From positions 30,421 to 94,420 of the forward strand of contig CAZQLE010000001.1 of assembly GCA_964593905.1 (NCBI GenBank): a stretch of DNA of 64,000 nucleotides. Direction: 5' to 3'. Under the pieces are notes generated by a model. It was given only the letters and a program-made list of their open reading frames with translations, was not told where the DNA came from and made no database searches. The DNA comes from CAZQLE01 sp964593905. GTDB taxonomy: Bacteria; Chloroflexota; Anaerolineae; Anaerolineales; Anaerolineaceae. A program made the translations under genes and the position numbers. Below are positions 25,191-33,688 of the stretch, in pieces (within the stretch, counting starts at the first letter, position 1; each line of letters begins with the position of its first letter).

Positions 25191-26522
25191 CTAATCTGCC
25201 GGGAGACTTATGCTCGTAGAGACTGTAACCGCGTCTGCAACAATCTCCTGACCGGCAGCGCGTTTCTGCAGCTGGCGATGGAGCGCATCTACATCGGCCC
25301 CGATGGTTTTGCGTACCATTGCAAAAGTGATCCCGCATACAATCCAGGTGGAAATGCAAATGCCCAGAATGGCGGTATGCAGCGAAGAACGATCTGCGAT
25401 AAAGCCGGCCATTAGCGGCGCTAAAGCGGCCCCGGCCGATTCGATGAAATATTGCACAGCCAGGGCGGTGCTGCGCACCTCAGGGGGTGTGATGTCATAA
25501 ACCGTAGAGATCACATTGGGCGAAGCAAACGGGATAAACAGGGCGGTGAACATCAACATAATGCCGAATAAAACCGGGCTGCCGATCGGCACAAACATGG
25601 TCAGGGTCAACAGCACTGCCCCGGCCAAAACACCGATGGTGGCTACATTCACCCGGCCGCGCGGATCTTTCTGAAAAAAACGATCTCCCAGCGCACCACC
25701 CAGCGGATAACCGACGGCCAGCACCAGCACGGCCACCACCATGGTGATCAAAATCTGATTTTCGGTATAGTCGCGTTCGGTCTCCAGATAAGTGAAAAAC
25801 CAGTAGGTGATCACATTCCAGGGGAATACTCCAAAAAAGCCTTGAATAAAAATAAGCAGCAGGCTTTTCTTTTTAAAGAGCGCTTTGGCCTCGCCCCAAC
25901 TGAACTTATAAATGGCCGGCTGATCAATCCCGGCCAACTCTGGTTCTGCCCCTCCGCGTCGGGTCTCTTTCACTCCAAACAGGATGATGATCGAGAGCAC
26001 AATTCCCAACGAACCGGTGATATAAAAAATGGTGCGCCAGCCCAGTGTCGCGCTTAACAACAGCGCCAGCAGCATCCCCAGCAAATAGCCCACCGGCTGG
26101 GTTAACTGTAGCAGACCATAAATTTTTCCACGAACCTTGGGCTCAAAGTAGTCAGATATCAGGCTGTATAAACCGGGGTAGGATGAATCATCGATCCCGG
26201 TTGATGCGCGGGAGGCTAAAAACAATCCGTAGGTGGGGGCAATGGCGCCAAACCAGGTGGTGGCCCCCCACAAAAAGGCCGCTGCGGCCAACAATTTTGC
26301 GCGCGCATAGCGGTCATACAAATAGCCCCACAAGGGGTAAAATATCGCGCCCAGAATTAATGCCCCGGTAAAGACGGCCCCCATCTGGGTTTTGGTAATC
26401 TGAAAGGTCTCCATAATATCGGTTGTCATGGGCCCAATCAGCAATTTGTCAGCCTGGTGCAAAAGCATGAAAACAAAAAATATAGCCACTACAAACCAGC
26501 GATAGTGTTTATTGGAGACCAT
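25191..26522 (-). CDS. MFS transporter
   Basis: This 443-residue protein has about twelve predicted membrane helices in two bundles. Loop motifs include GYLYDRYARAKLLAAAAFLWG (helix 2-3 loop, split here as DRYARAKLLA) and GALGDRFFQKDPRGR in the second half. RASTGIDDSSYPGLYSLISD near 110 is similar to the ACS/Spinster-like families that carry organic anions or lipids. The open frame extends to 26567, but ATG 26522 has SD AGGAG at 6 bases and starts directly before the first helix. The gene precedes the prepilin-peptidase-like gene by 13 bases on the same strand. The substrate is unknown. Confidence 0.8.
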   Translation of the reverse strand: MVSNKHYRWFVVAIFFVFMLLHQADKLLIGPMTTDIMETFQITKTQMGAVFTGALILGAIFYPLWGYLYDRYARAKLLAAAAFLWGATTWFGAIAPTYGLFLASRASTGIDDSSYPGLYSLISDYFEPKVRGKIYGLLQLTQPVGYLLGMLLALLLSATLGWRTIFYITGSLGIVLSIIILFGVKETRRGGAEPELAGIDQPAIYKFSWGEAKALFKKKSLLLIFIQGFFGVFPWNVITYWFFTYLETERDYTENQILITMVVAVLVLAVGYPLGGALGDRFFQKDPRGRVNVATIGVLAGAVLLTLTMFVPIGSPVLFGIMLMFTALFIPFASPNVISTVYDITPPEVRSTALAVQYFIESAGAALAPLMAGFIADRSSLHTAILGICISTWIVCGITFAMVRKTIGADVDALHRQLQKRAAGQEIVADAVTVSTSISLPAD

Positions 26523-26581
26523 ATTTTCTCCTGTGATGAGTAGGATATCTGGCTGGTGCTGCATCAAATTTTAAAATTGAA

Positions 26582-26623
26582 TTTCGCAAAAACGGTCTTT
26601 TTCAAGAAACCGTTTTTGCGAAA
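26582..26623. repeat. 15-bp perfect inverted repeat in a divergent promoter region
   Basis: TTTCGCAAAAACGGT (26582-26596) and its exact complement (26609-26623) flank a 12-base spacer. It sits 60 bases upstream of the MFS start and 130 bases upstream of the helicase start; both genes are transcribed away from it. With no gene ending here it is not needed as a terminator, so an operator or a structured leader of the MFS transcript is more likely. Confidence 0.8.
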
Positions 26624-26712
26624 CACCAACAGTGGATTAGCACAGTATTAGTATAAACACTTCTGATCTTTATCACAACGTTACAGGCGATGTAAAATGG
26701 GTCTCTTTTGGG

Positions 26713-26718
26713 TATAAT
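26713..26718 (+). promoter_or_regulatory. -10 element of the mrfA-mrfB operon
   Basis: A perfect TATAAT with TG two bases before it lies 38 bases upstream of the TTG start at 26756. No clear -35 hexamer is present (ATGTAA at 26690 with 17-base spacing). It rules out the longer frame that begins at 26708. Confidence 0.5.
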
Positions 26719-26755
26719 AATTGAACATTTGTTTGCTTATTGGAGAAGGGTCGTT

Positions 26756-29320
26756 TTGAATAACTCTTCTGGTAGCCCGGTGAAAAGAATATTGTCGCGC
26801 TGGTTGTCCGATTCTGGTGTGGGGCCCAATATCATGTTCCACACAGTTCAAGCCAGCAAATTGCCTGAAGTAGTGGAATTCCCCCCCAATCTGCATCCCT
26901 GGACAAAGGCCGGCCTGGAGGCGGCGGGGTATCATGCCTTATATCGCCACCAGGCTCAGAGCCTGGACGTGCTGGCCTCAGGGGGTAGCCTTGCCATCGT
27001 TACCGGCACGGCCAGTGGGAAAAGCCTTTGCTATAATTTGCCCGTCATTGAAGAGGCCATCCGCCGCCCCAAAATGACTGCGCTGTATTTGTTCCCCACC
27101 CGGGCACTGACCCAGGATCAGTTTTCCAAAATCAAAGAGCTGTCGCAAAAGATTTCCCTGGTTTCAGCGGGGGCCTGCAATCTGGCGCCGGTGATCTATG
27201 ATGGCGATACGCCTTCCGGCCAGCGGAGCGCCATTCGTTCTTCTGCCCGTGTTCTGCTCACCAACCCGGATATGCTGCATACGGGCATTTTGCCGCACCA
27301 TACCCTGTGGGAGCAGTTTTTTGGCAACCTGGGTTTTGTGGTCATCGACGAGATGCATACCTATCGTGGTGTGTTTGGCTCGCATGTCGCCAATGTCATC
27401 CGCCGGCTGCGTCGGATTGCCGCTTTTTATGGTGCAAACCCCCAGTTTATTCTAACTTCTGCAACCATTGCCAACCCCCGAGAACTGGCCGAACGACTAA
27501 CCGAAGTCCCGGTTGAGGTTGTCGAGGAAGATTATTCGCCCAAAAGCGAAAAGCACCTTTTGATCTATAACCCGCCCTTGATCAATGAGGAGCTGGGGCT
27601 GCGCAAAGGTGCATTGAGTGAAGCGGTGAATCTGACCGGTATCCTGCTGGATAATGACATCCAAACCCTGATCTTTACCCGTTCGCGCCGCTCGGTAGAA
27701 ATTGCGTTGCGTCAGTTGCGCAGCACCACCCTGCTCGAAGAGCAAAATCTGCGCGGTTATCGCAGCGGCTATTTACCCAGAGAACGCCGGGCCATTGAAT
27801 CTGATCTGCGCACCGGCAAAGCGCGCGCGGTGGTCGCGACCAATGCGCTAGAACTGGGCGTGGATATTGGCGGCATGGAAGCGGTTCTTCTGGTTGGCTA
27901 TCCGGGCAGCATCTCGGCCGCCAGACAGCAAATCGGCCGTGCAGGCCGGCGTGAAGCCGTCTCGCTGGCGGTTTTCCTCGCCACGGCCAACCCCCTGGAT
28001 CAGTTTATTGCCCGCAACCCCGAATTTCTGGTCGCCGGAAACCCCGAGCGGGCCTTGATCAACCCGGATAATTTGTTGATTCTATTGCAGCATGTGCGCT
28101 GTGCGGCATTTGAACTGCCTTTTCGTAAAAATGAGGCTTTTGGCAAATTCCCAGCCAACCATCTGGAAGATCTCTTACAATACCTGGAGGCAAATGGCAT
28201 CCTTAAACAATCAAAGGATCGTTATTTTTGGACTTCAAGCCAGTATCCGGCTCAAGCAATGTCTCTGCGCAGCTCCTCGGGCGTTTCGATTCAATTGATC
28301 GATGAAACTGCCAATTCTGTGACGATCGGAGAGATTGATGCGGCCTCGGCCCCCTGGATGGTGCATCCGCAGGCGGTCTATTTGCATGAAGGGCGCAGTT
28401 TTCTGGTGAACCATCTGGATCTTGAAACCCATAAAGCCTATCTAAGCCCGCTTGAAGAAGATTATTACACCGAGCCAAAAAAAGATGTGCAAATTCAAAA
28501 GCTCAGTGAATTAAGCGGGCGTAATCTATCGGGAGCGAGTATAGGTTATGGCGAGGTGCTGGTCACCTCTCAGTTGGTGGGCTATCGGAAAATTCGTTGG
28601 TTCACGCAAGAAAAACTGGCCGAGATCCCGCTGGAGCTACCCCCAACCCAGCTTCGCACCGTGGCAACCTGGCTGGTGCTGGATGATATGCTTGTGCAAG
28701 ATTTGCGCGAAAACGGCCTGTGGACCAATGACCCCAATCAATATGGCAAAGACTGGCCCAGAATTCGTCTAATCGTTCGCCTACGCGACCAATTTACCTG
28801 TCAGGTCTGCGGCAAAATCGAGCAGGAGGCAGAGCATCATGTTCATCACAAGGTGCCTTTTCGCCAGTTTTCTGACCCCACTATGGCAAACCGTCTCGAA
28901 AACCTGGTAACGCTATGCCCTGGGTGCCATCAGCGGGTTGAAGTAGGGGTTAAAATGCGAAGTGGTGTTGCCGGGTTGGGCTATGTGTTCCATCACCTGT
29001 CACCAATCCTGTTGATGTGTGATATTAATGATCTTGGACTCAATGCAGATCCGCAAAGTACGGTTGCAGATAAGCAACCCGCCGTAGTCATTTATGATCA
29101 GGTGCCGGCTGGTATTGGATTGAGCCAGACGCTGTATGAGCGTTATGAAGAGCTTTTTGAGTACGCCCACGACCTTGTGGCGCATTGCAATTGCACAGAT
29201 GGTTGTCCTGCCTGTGTGGGACCTGCGGCCGAAAACGGAATTGGTGGAAAAAGCGCCACCCTTGGAATTCTTAAAAAGCTTACTGGGCATTGGGATGAGA
29301 ATAATGGAATCTTTATCTGA
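26756..29320 (+). CDS. mrfA: MrfA/YprA-type DEAD/H helicase with MZB (DUF1998) domain and an inserted HNH motif
   Basis: The protein (854 residues) is a superfamily 2 DNA helicase of the MrfA/YprA type, known in Bacillus subtilis for mitomycin C repair together with MrfB. Motifs: I GTASGKS (84-90), II DEMH (198-201), III TSATIANP, VI QIGRAGR (about 405-411). The MZB zinc site CNCTDGCPAC lies near 810-819. Between helicase core and MZB, residues about 675-730 contain CQVCG, HHVHHKVPF, an Asn-Leu-Val segment and LCPGCH, the ββα-metal pattern of an HNH nuclease. TTG 26756 has SD GGAGAAGG. The stop overlaps the mrfB-like start by 17 bases. Helicase assignment is firm; nuclease activity of the insert is inferred. 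Confidence 0.85.
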   Translation: MNNSSGSPVKRILSRWLSDSGVGPNIMFHTVQASKLPEVVEFPPNLHPWTKAGLEAAGYHALYRHQAQSLDVLASGGSLAIVTGTASGKSLCYNLPVIEEAIRRPKMTALYLFPTRALTQDQFSKIKELSQKISLVSAGACNLAPVIYDGDTPSGQRSAIRSSARVLLTNPDMLHTGILPHHTLWEQFFGNLGFVVIDEMHTYRGVFGSHVANVIRRLRRIAAFYGANPQFILTSATIANPRELAERLTEVPVEVVEEDYSPKSEKHLLIYNPPLINEELGLRKGALSEAVNLTGILLDNDIQTLIFTRSRRSVEIALRQLRSTTLLEEQNLRGYRSGYLPRERRAIESDLRTGKARAVVATNALELGVDIGGMEAVLLVGYPGSISAARQQIGRAGRREAVSLAVFLATANPLDQFIARNPEFLVAGNPERALINPDNLLILLQHVRCAAFELPFRKNEAFGKFPANHLEDLLQYLEANGILKQSKDRYFWTSSQYPAQAMSLRSSSGVSIQLIDETANSVTIGEIDAASAPWMVHPQAVYLHEGRSFLVNHLDLETHKAYLSPLEEDYYTEPKKDVQIQKLSELSGRNLSGASIGYGEVLVTSQLVGYRKIRWFTQEKLAEIPLELPPTQLRTVATWLVLDDMLVQDLRENGLWTNDPNQYGKDWPRIRLIVRLRDQFTCQVCGKIEQEAEHHVHHKVPFRQFSDPTMANRLENLVTLCPGCHQRVEVGVKMRSGVAGLGYVFHHLSPILLMCDINDLGLNADPQSTVADKQPAVVIYDQVPAGIGLSQTLYERYEELFEYAHDLVAHCNCTDGCPACVGPAAENGIGGKSATLGILKKLTGHWDENNGIFI

Positions 29321-30857
29321 CAAACTTCAATCACTTGGCGTCAATATCGGTACAAAAGGCCTACAGCCACAGCCCCGCGTCGAAAAGGTCAACAGTTTTT
29401 CGATTGAAACCGTGGTGAACGGTATCGATTTTAAAACGCACTTTGGAGATTGTTTTGTCGTTTCCGAAACTTACCCGGCAGGTTATTTGCACGGTTTAAC
29501 TGATCTGACCGGTCCCACCGCGCATCAGATCCTCTGTCAATGGGCCCATACGCCTCTTACCGCCGACCTGTCCGACGATAAAGTCGTATTTTTGGATACC
29601 GAGACCAGCGGGCTTTCTGGTGGCACGGGAACTTTTGCCTTTTTGATCGGTTTGGGGTTTCAAAAAAATGGCGAATTTCATCTTTTGCAATTGTTTATGC
29701 GCGATCCCTCAGATGAACCGGCGCTGCTGGCTGCACTGGCCCATTTTCTCGACCCGTTTCAAACGGTGGTTACCTTTAACGGCAAATCCTTTGATATTCC
29801 GCTGCTTAAATCACGGCATGTGTTAAATGGTTTTTCCTCTCCGTTTGCCGATCTGGAGCATATCGATCTACTCCATCTTTCAAGACGGTTGTGGCGAAAC
29901 CGGCTCACCAGCCGTCGTCTGGGAAGCCTGGAGGAAAATATTCTCGGTGTTACCCGCTCCGGAGAGGAAATTCCGGGCTGGCTGGTGCCCGAAATTTATT
30001 TTGAGTATCTGCACACCTGGGATGCGCGTCCCCTCAAAGGGGTTTTATATCATAACGCCATTGATATTCTCAGTCTGGCGGGTCTCTGGCAATATATCAA
30101 CCAGTTGTTAAACCAACCCATGCAGACCGCAAATGTTCACTCGGTGGACCTGGCATCGGTGGCGCGGCTATTTGAGGATTTATTAGAGATCGAAAAGGCA
30201 GTCGAAGCGTATGAACTGGCTATTGATCAGGGACTGCCAAAAGAGTTTTTTCTGGATACCATCACCCGCTTTGGGCAGTTATATCGCAAACAGGGAAACT
30301 GGAATCAAGCGCTGACGGTCTGGCAAAAAGGAGTACGATATAAACACATTGAATCGTGTATCGAGATTGCCAAGTTTTATGAGCATGTTCAAAAAGACCC
30401 CGTCCATGCCCTGACCTGGGTCACCCAGGCCAAAGATTTTGCCATTCAGCCAGATGTCCCGGTTTACAAGCAAAAAATTCTTGGGCAAGAACTGGAAAAC
30501 CGGGAAAATCGTTTGAAGACAAAAATTGCAAAGGCAGAAAAAAACAGACCACGGAGAGCAAAAATGTCTGAAGACACTTCAAAATGGGTTCAAGTATATG
30601 CTGCCAATGGCAGTTTAGAGGGTGAGATGATCTGTAATTTTTTGCGTGCCAACGGCATTACCGCTTTAATGCGTCAGGAGAGCCTGGGACAAACCTATGG
30701 GCTTACAGTTGGCCCATTGGGTGAAGCCAGCATTTATGTCCTGACCGAACAGGAAGATGATGCGCTCGAGCTGTTGCAAAAAATGGATGAAGGCTCATTA
30801 ATCCCGTCTGACGATCTTGACCTGGGGCCAGAAGAAGGTGAACAGCCCAGCGATTAA
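29304..30857 (+). CDS. mrfB: MrfB/YprB-type DEDDh exonuclease with TPR region and C-terminal DUF2007 domain
   Basis: This 517-residue protein is the partner of the preceding MrfA-type helicase. An RNase H-like domain has LDTETSGL (D98, E100), FNGKSFDIPLL (about 158, third acidic residue) and HNAIDILSL (about 252-260, the His/Asp pair), the DEDDh exonuclease pattern. TPR-like helices follow (about 285-395). Residues about 421-517 form a DUF2007 (GlnB/CutA-like putative signal-transducing) domain: YAANGSLEGEMICNFLRANG and GPLGEASIYVL. ATG 29304 is chosen over the longer frame inside mrfA. An in-frame ATG at 30564 with SD GGAGAG could make the last domain separately. It ends 15 bases from a convergent gene without an obvious terminator. 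Confidence 0.83.
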   Translation: MESLSDKLQSLGVNIGTKGLQPQPRVEKVNSFSIETVVNGIDFKTHFGDCFVVSETYPAGYLHGLTDLTGPTAHQILCQWAHTPLTADLSDDKVVFLDTETSGLSGGTGTFAFLIGLGFQKNGEFHLLQLFMRDPSDEPALLAALAHFLDPFQTVVTFNGKSFDIPLLKSRHVLNGFSSPFADLEHIDLLHLSRRLWRNRLTSRRLGSLEENILGVTRSGEEIPGWLVPEIYFEYLHTWDARPLKGVLYHNAIDILSLAGLWQYINQLLNQPMQTANVHSVDLASVARLFEDLLEIEKAVEAYELAIDQGLPKEFFLDTITRFGQLYRKQGNWNQALTVWQKGVRYKHIESCIEIAKFYEHVQKDPVHALTWVTQAKDFAIQPDVPVYKQKILGQELENRENRLKTKIAKAEKNRPRRAKMSEDTSKWVQVYAANGSLEGEMICNFLRANGITALMRQESLGQTYGLTVGPLGEASIYVLTEQEDDALELLQKMDEGSLIPSDDLDLGPEEGEQPSD

Positions 30858-30872
30858 CTTTTCAACCCGTGC

Positions 30873-31727
30873 TCAAACAGGTTCAAGCTGTTTTTCAATT
30901 TCGTCTTCGTACCAGGCGGCCAGTTTTTGGGTCCATATCCCCGGCGAGCCGGTTGCAATTTTGGACCGATCAATTTGTGTCACCGGCAATATCGAGCGGC
31001 TGGTGCTGGTAATAAAAGCCTCATCAAATTTTGAAAGCATTGAAGCTGAAATACTTTCCAATTGGATATTCATCCCAAGCTGATGTGCGCCTTCCAGTAC
31101 CATTTTTCGGGTAAGACCCGAGAGGACCCCTTCTTCGGCGGTCCATAGTGTTTTACCAATAACCGCAAAGAAATTGCTGCTCAACCCCTCCAAAAAGCCG
31201 TTGTTTTGATTCAGCATAACAACCTCATTTACCCCGGTTGGCAGGGTCTGCCGAATGGTCGCGGCTGTTTCTAAAAATTTTGAGAGTTTCGCCTTGGGGT
31301 TTGCACGCTGCATTACCCGCGTGATAACCTTCACCCCGTTTTGTCTCTCATCTTGTGTGGGCAGACAAAGTTCCTCAATTGAAAGAAAAATACTGCCAGG
31401 CTCCTGTTCAAGATCAACAGTGATGCGCACTCTGCCTTCTGCGGCCGGGTAGCTTTGCAGCAGCCTTCTTAACTCGTCTCGTATCAGCCGGGTGTTCAAC
31501 TCGACCGGTTTGTCAGTCAGGCGGGAGGTTTCGGATAATCGCACAAAATGATCATTCAACCGCAATACGTGGTTGTGGTGAAAGGTGCGAAATGTTGTGT
31601 AGGCGCCGCCGGGTAAAAAACGGGAAGCATGGTCCAAAGATAAAAAGGCCGTTACCCCGGTCGGGGGATGAATGATCTGTGTAGCGTAATTGTTGTTACA
31701 ATCCAATTTCCAGACAATTGTTTCCAT
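30873..31727 (-). CDS. Class IV PLP aminotransferase (BCAT/D-amino acid aminotransferase/ADC lyase family)
   Basis: The 284-residue PLP enzyme has the fold-type IV features: an arginine-containing helix early (HFVRLSETS, about 60), a lysine in KAKLSKFLETAATI (about 147-160), the probable Schiff-base residue, and the hallmark GFLEGLSSNFFAV (about 177-189) and GVLSGLTRKMVLEGA (about 200-214). ATG 31727 with SD GAGG at 6 bases is preferred over ATG 31733. It is the last gene of the long minus-strand hydroxylase cluster, 9 bases after a MocA-like gene. Whether it acts on branched-chain amino acids, D-amino acids or aminodeoxychorismate cannot be told. A link to pterin or amino-group metabolism is speculative. 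Confidence 0.8.
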   Translation of the reverse strand: METIVWKLDCNNNYATQIIHPPTGVTAFLSLDHASRFLPGGAYTTFRTFHHNHVLRLNDHFVRLSETSRLTDKPVELNTRLIRDELRRLLQSYPAAEGRVRITVDLEQEPGSIFLSIEELCLPTQDERQNGVKVITRVMQRANPKAKLSKFLETAATIRQTLPTGVNEVVMLNQNNGFLEGLSSNFFAVIGKTLWTAEEGVLSGLTRKMVLEGAHQLGMNIQLESISASMLSKFDEAFITSTSRSILPVTQIDRSKIATGSPGIWTQKLAAWYEDEIEKQLEPV

Positions 31728-31736
31728 GAACATCCT

Positions 31737-32333
31737 CTAAGTATTTCCCGGTTTATATTTTTCATAGTCTTCCGGGGTATCCAGATCCAAGAGAATTGTA
31801 CCGTCATTAACTTCACAATAGGCAATCTGGTCTTTATGCTTCTGCAAAAAATCGCGCATGGTCTGGCCGGGTTCAAGAGCAAAAAAATCTGTAAACAAAT
31901 CACGGTGCACCAGCCACGGGTGTCCACGGCGCATTTGAAAACTCGGGATGATAATCTTTCCCCCGGTCCTGTTGAAGATTTCAATCTCCTTCCGCAGTAT
32001 CTCCGGTTTTAAAAATGGCTGATCTCCCAAAACGATAAATACGGCTTCCACCTCTGGGCCAAGCAGCGCCAGTCCCGCCCGCAGCGAATCCAGCATCTCT
32101 TCGTTAGCATATTGGGGGTTAAAAATGACTTTTACATCACTTGTTTTGAATCGATCAGAAATTTCAGGAAACAATTTCCCGGTTACGACCAGAATCTCTT
32201 GCGCCGCATTGCCACAGCTTTCAACAACATGCTCAATAATTGTTTTGTTCCCCCAGGGCAGGAGCATTTTTGGCTGCCCCATTCGCGCAGATAAACCCGC
32301 AGCCAGTATAATTGCACCAATGCGCTGTGTCAT
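31737..32333 (-). CDS. MocA/MobA-like molybdopterin nucleotidyltransferase
   Basis: This 198-residue NTP-transferase has the MobA-like fold. The P-loop-like signature LAAGLSARMGQPKMLLPWG occupies residues 11-29, and IVLGDQPFLKP (about 97) carries the magnesium-binding Asp. GHPWLVHRDLF (about 137) and LLDLDTPEDYEKY at the end are family hallmarks. MocA adds CMP to molybdopterin to make the cytosine dinucleotide cofactor used by xanthine-dehydrogenase-family enzymes; YgfJ-type relatives are tied to selenium-dependent hydroxylases. It overlaps the YqeC-MocA fusion gene by 4 bases (32330-32333). It is the second such domain in the locus, suggesting two cofactor forms or division of labour. Confidence 0.85.
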   Translation of the reverse strand: MTQRIGAIILAAGLSARMGQPKMLLPWGNKTIIEHVVESCGNAAQEILVVTGKLFPEISDRFKTSDVKVIFNPQYANEEMLDSLRAGLALLGPEVEAVFIVLGDQPFLKPEILRKEIEIFNRTGGKIIIPSFQMRRGHPWLVHRDLFTDFFALEPGQTMRDFLQKHKDQIAYCEVNDGTILLDLDTPEDYEKYKPGNT

Positions 32334-33682
32334 GCTTTCCCTTCAAAATCACCGCTTAAAAGACGTTTGTAATCATCCGGTGTGTCAATATCCAACAGCA
32401 ACTGCTCTTCTTCCCAGAGAAGTTCACTAACCCGAAATTGCGAAAATAAGGTGCGGCCGCCTTTTTCTCCTTGCAACTCGCGCAAAGCCGGGAACGTAAT
32501 TGCATCAAATAGAACCGGGTTTGCCCTGACACCTCGTATGACTGGGTACACAATCTCTGCCTCGCTGGTTTCATGTCGATCAATTAATGCCTGTATGCTG
32601 GTCGCTGTCACCTGTGGCATATCAGCCAGCAGGAAAATTACGCCATCGTGATGATCTGGAATGCATCGGGCCCCTGTTGCCACCGAACCGCCCTGGCCGT
32701 TCTTCCATTCTGTGTTATGAACAATTTCCACAGGCAGATCAACAATTGCGTGCGAGATAGCCTCATGGTTAACGCCCGTTACGACAATTACCGGAAACAA
32801 TCCGGCTGCCAGTGCAGTTTCGCACACGCGCCGAATAAAAGTTTTTCCCTGATAGAGCAATAATTGTTTTGCTGTGCCACCCATTCGCGTGGACTCACCG
32901 GCAGCCAGAATAATGCCCGCTGTTTTTCCGAAAGCCCGCCAGACCTTCTGGTCATGCCCCAGTGCGGCAACCAGACACTGATCATAGCCCCCCTGCCAGA
33001 GGGCGCGCGAGTGTTGCACTTCTGTCATTGCTGCCGGATAAACATCAAAATGATTTAGCAGCCAAGTCTTTTTACTTTTTGTGGGTAAATTTTTAATTCC
33101 ACCTTTAGCATTAATGGCTACACGCAATATATCTTTAAATAGAATATCACCACCATAGTTCAAGCCGGAAATTTCCGCGAAGCGCTCTGGGCGGTGCGCA
33201 GTCTCTGGTCCCAGCGGTTTGCCAATGCAGCTCAAACCGACTACATTAACACCGCATCCCACCCAGTCTGGCACGGCCGGTTCGTGGTCAGCCGGTGCCT
33301 TCACGGGCAGCCCTCTCGAGCCATCTGCCTCCACCAAAATATGGCATTCTTTTCTTTTTGACATATCGCCTAACGCTGCCATCACCTCGGGTGACGGTCC
33401 CGTGATGCGATCTTCACGAATATACCCGCCGCTCAAAAGAATAACCCGGGCAGGCTCTTGCGCGAACAGTCGTACAAGATCGCTGCGGCAATTGACAACA
33501 TGATGAGCATCTGCCAGTGGAATCTGGTTTGTACCAAGATGAGTGGTGGTGGTCACAATCACCCGCCCGGTCAATTCGTGCGCAAGCTGAAACATCGCAG
33601 TCGTCTTCCCCCCGCCGCCGACAAATGCAGCCGAGACAGGTTCAGACAAGCGCAGTGCCCGTGAGAAACTTAGCCCAGACAT
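32330..33682 (-). CDS. YqeC-MocA fusion: selenium-dependent hydroxylase accessory protein plus molybdopterin cytidylyltransferase
   Basis: The 450-residue protein joins two activities. The N-terminal 225 residues match YqeC, with P-loop GGGGKTTAM (22-30), TTTTHLG and VEADGSRGLPVKAP (about 118-131), the family signature. After a linker, residues about 255-450 form a MocA-type domain: GIILAAGESTRMGG, KNGQGGSVATG (about 327), LLADMPQ (about 348) and LLDIDTPDDY. In many bacteria yqeC, yqeB and mocA are separate genes of the selenium-dependent molybdenum hydroxylase system, so the fusion supports a shared cofactor-maturation role. YqeB ends 6 bases upstream, and the second mocA-like gene overlaps downstream. 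The exact YqeC reaction is unknown. Confidence 0.88.
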   Translation of the reverse strand: MSGLSFSRALRLSEPVSAAFVGGGGKTTAMFQLAHELTGRVIVTTTTHLGTNQIPLADAHHVVNCRSDLVRLFAQEPARVILLSGGYIREDRITGPSPEVMAALGDMSKRKECHILVEADGSRGLPVKAPADHEPAVPDWVGCGVNVVGLSCIGKPLGPETAHRPERFAEISGLNYGGDILFKDILRVAINAKGGIKNLPTKSKKTWLLNHFDVYPAAMTEVQHSRALWQGGYDQCLVAALGHDQKVWRAFGKTAGIILAAGESTRMGGTAKQLLLYQGKTFIRRVCETALAAGLFPVIVVTGVNHEAISHAIVDLPVEIVHNTEWKNGQGGSVATGARCIPDHHDGVIFLLADMPQVTATSIQALIDRHETSEAEIVYPVIRGVRANPVLFDAITFPALRELQGEKGGRTLFSQFRVSELLWEEEQLLLDIDTPDDYKRLLSGDFEGKA

Positions 33683-33688
33683 AAGCTG

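Noticed and set aside
30564..30857. DUF2007 as a separate gene
   Set aside because: The frame is continuous with the exonuclease gene and no stop separates them, so it is annotated as a fusion, with the internal start given as a finding.
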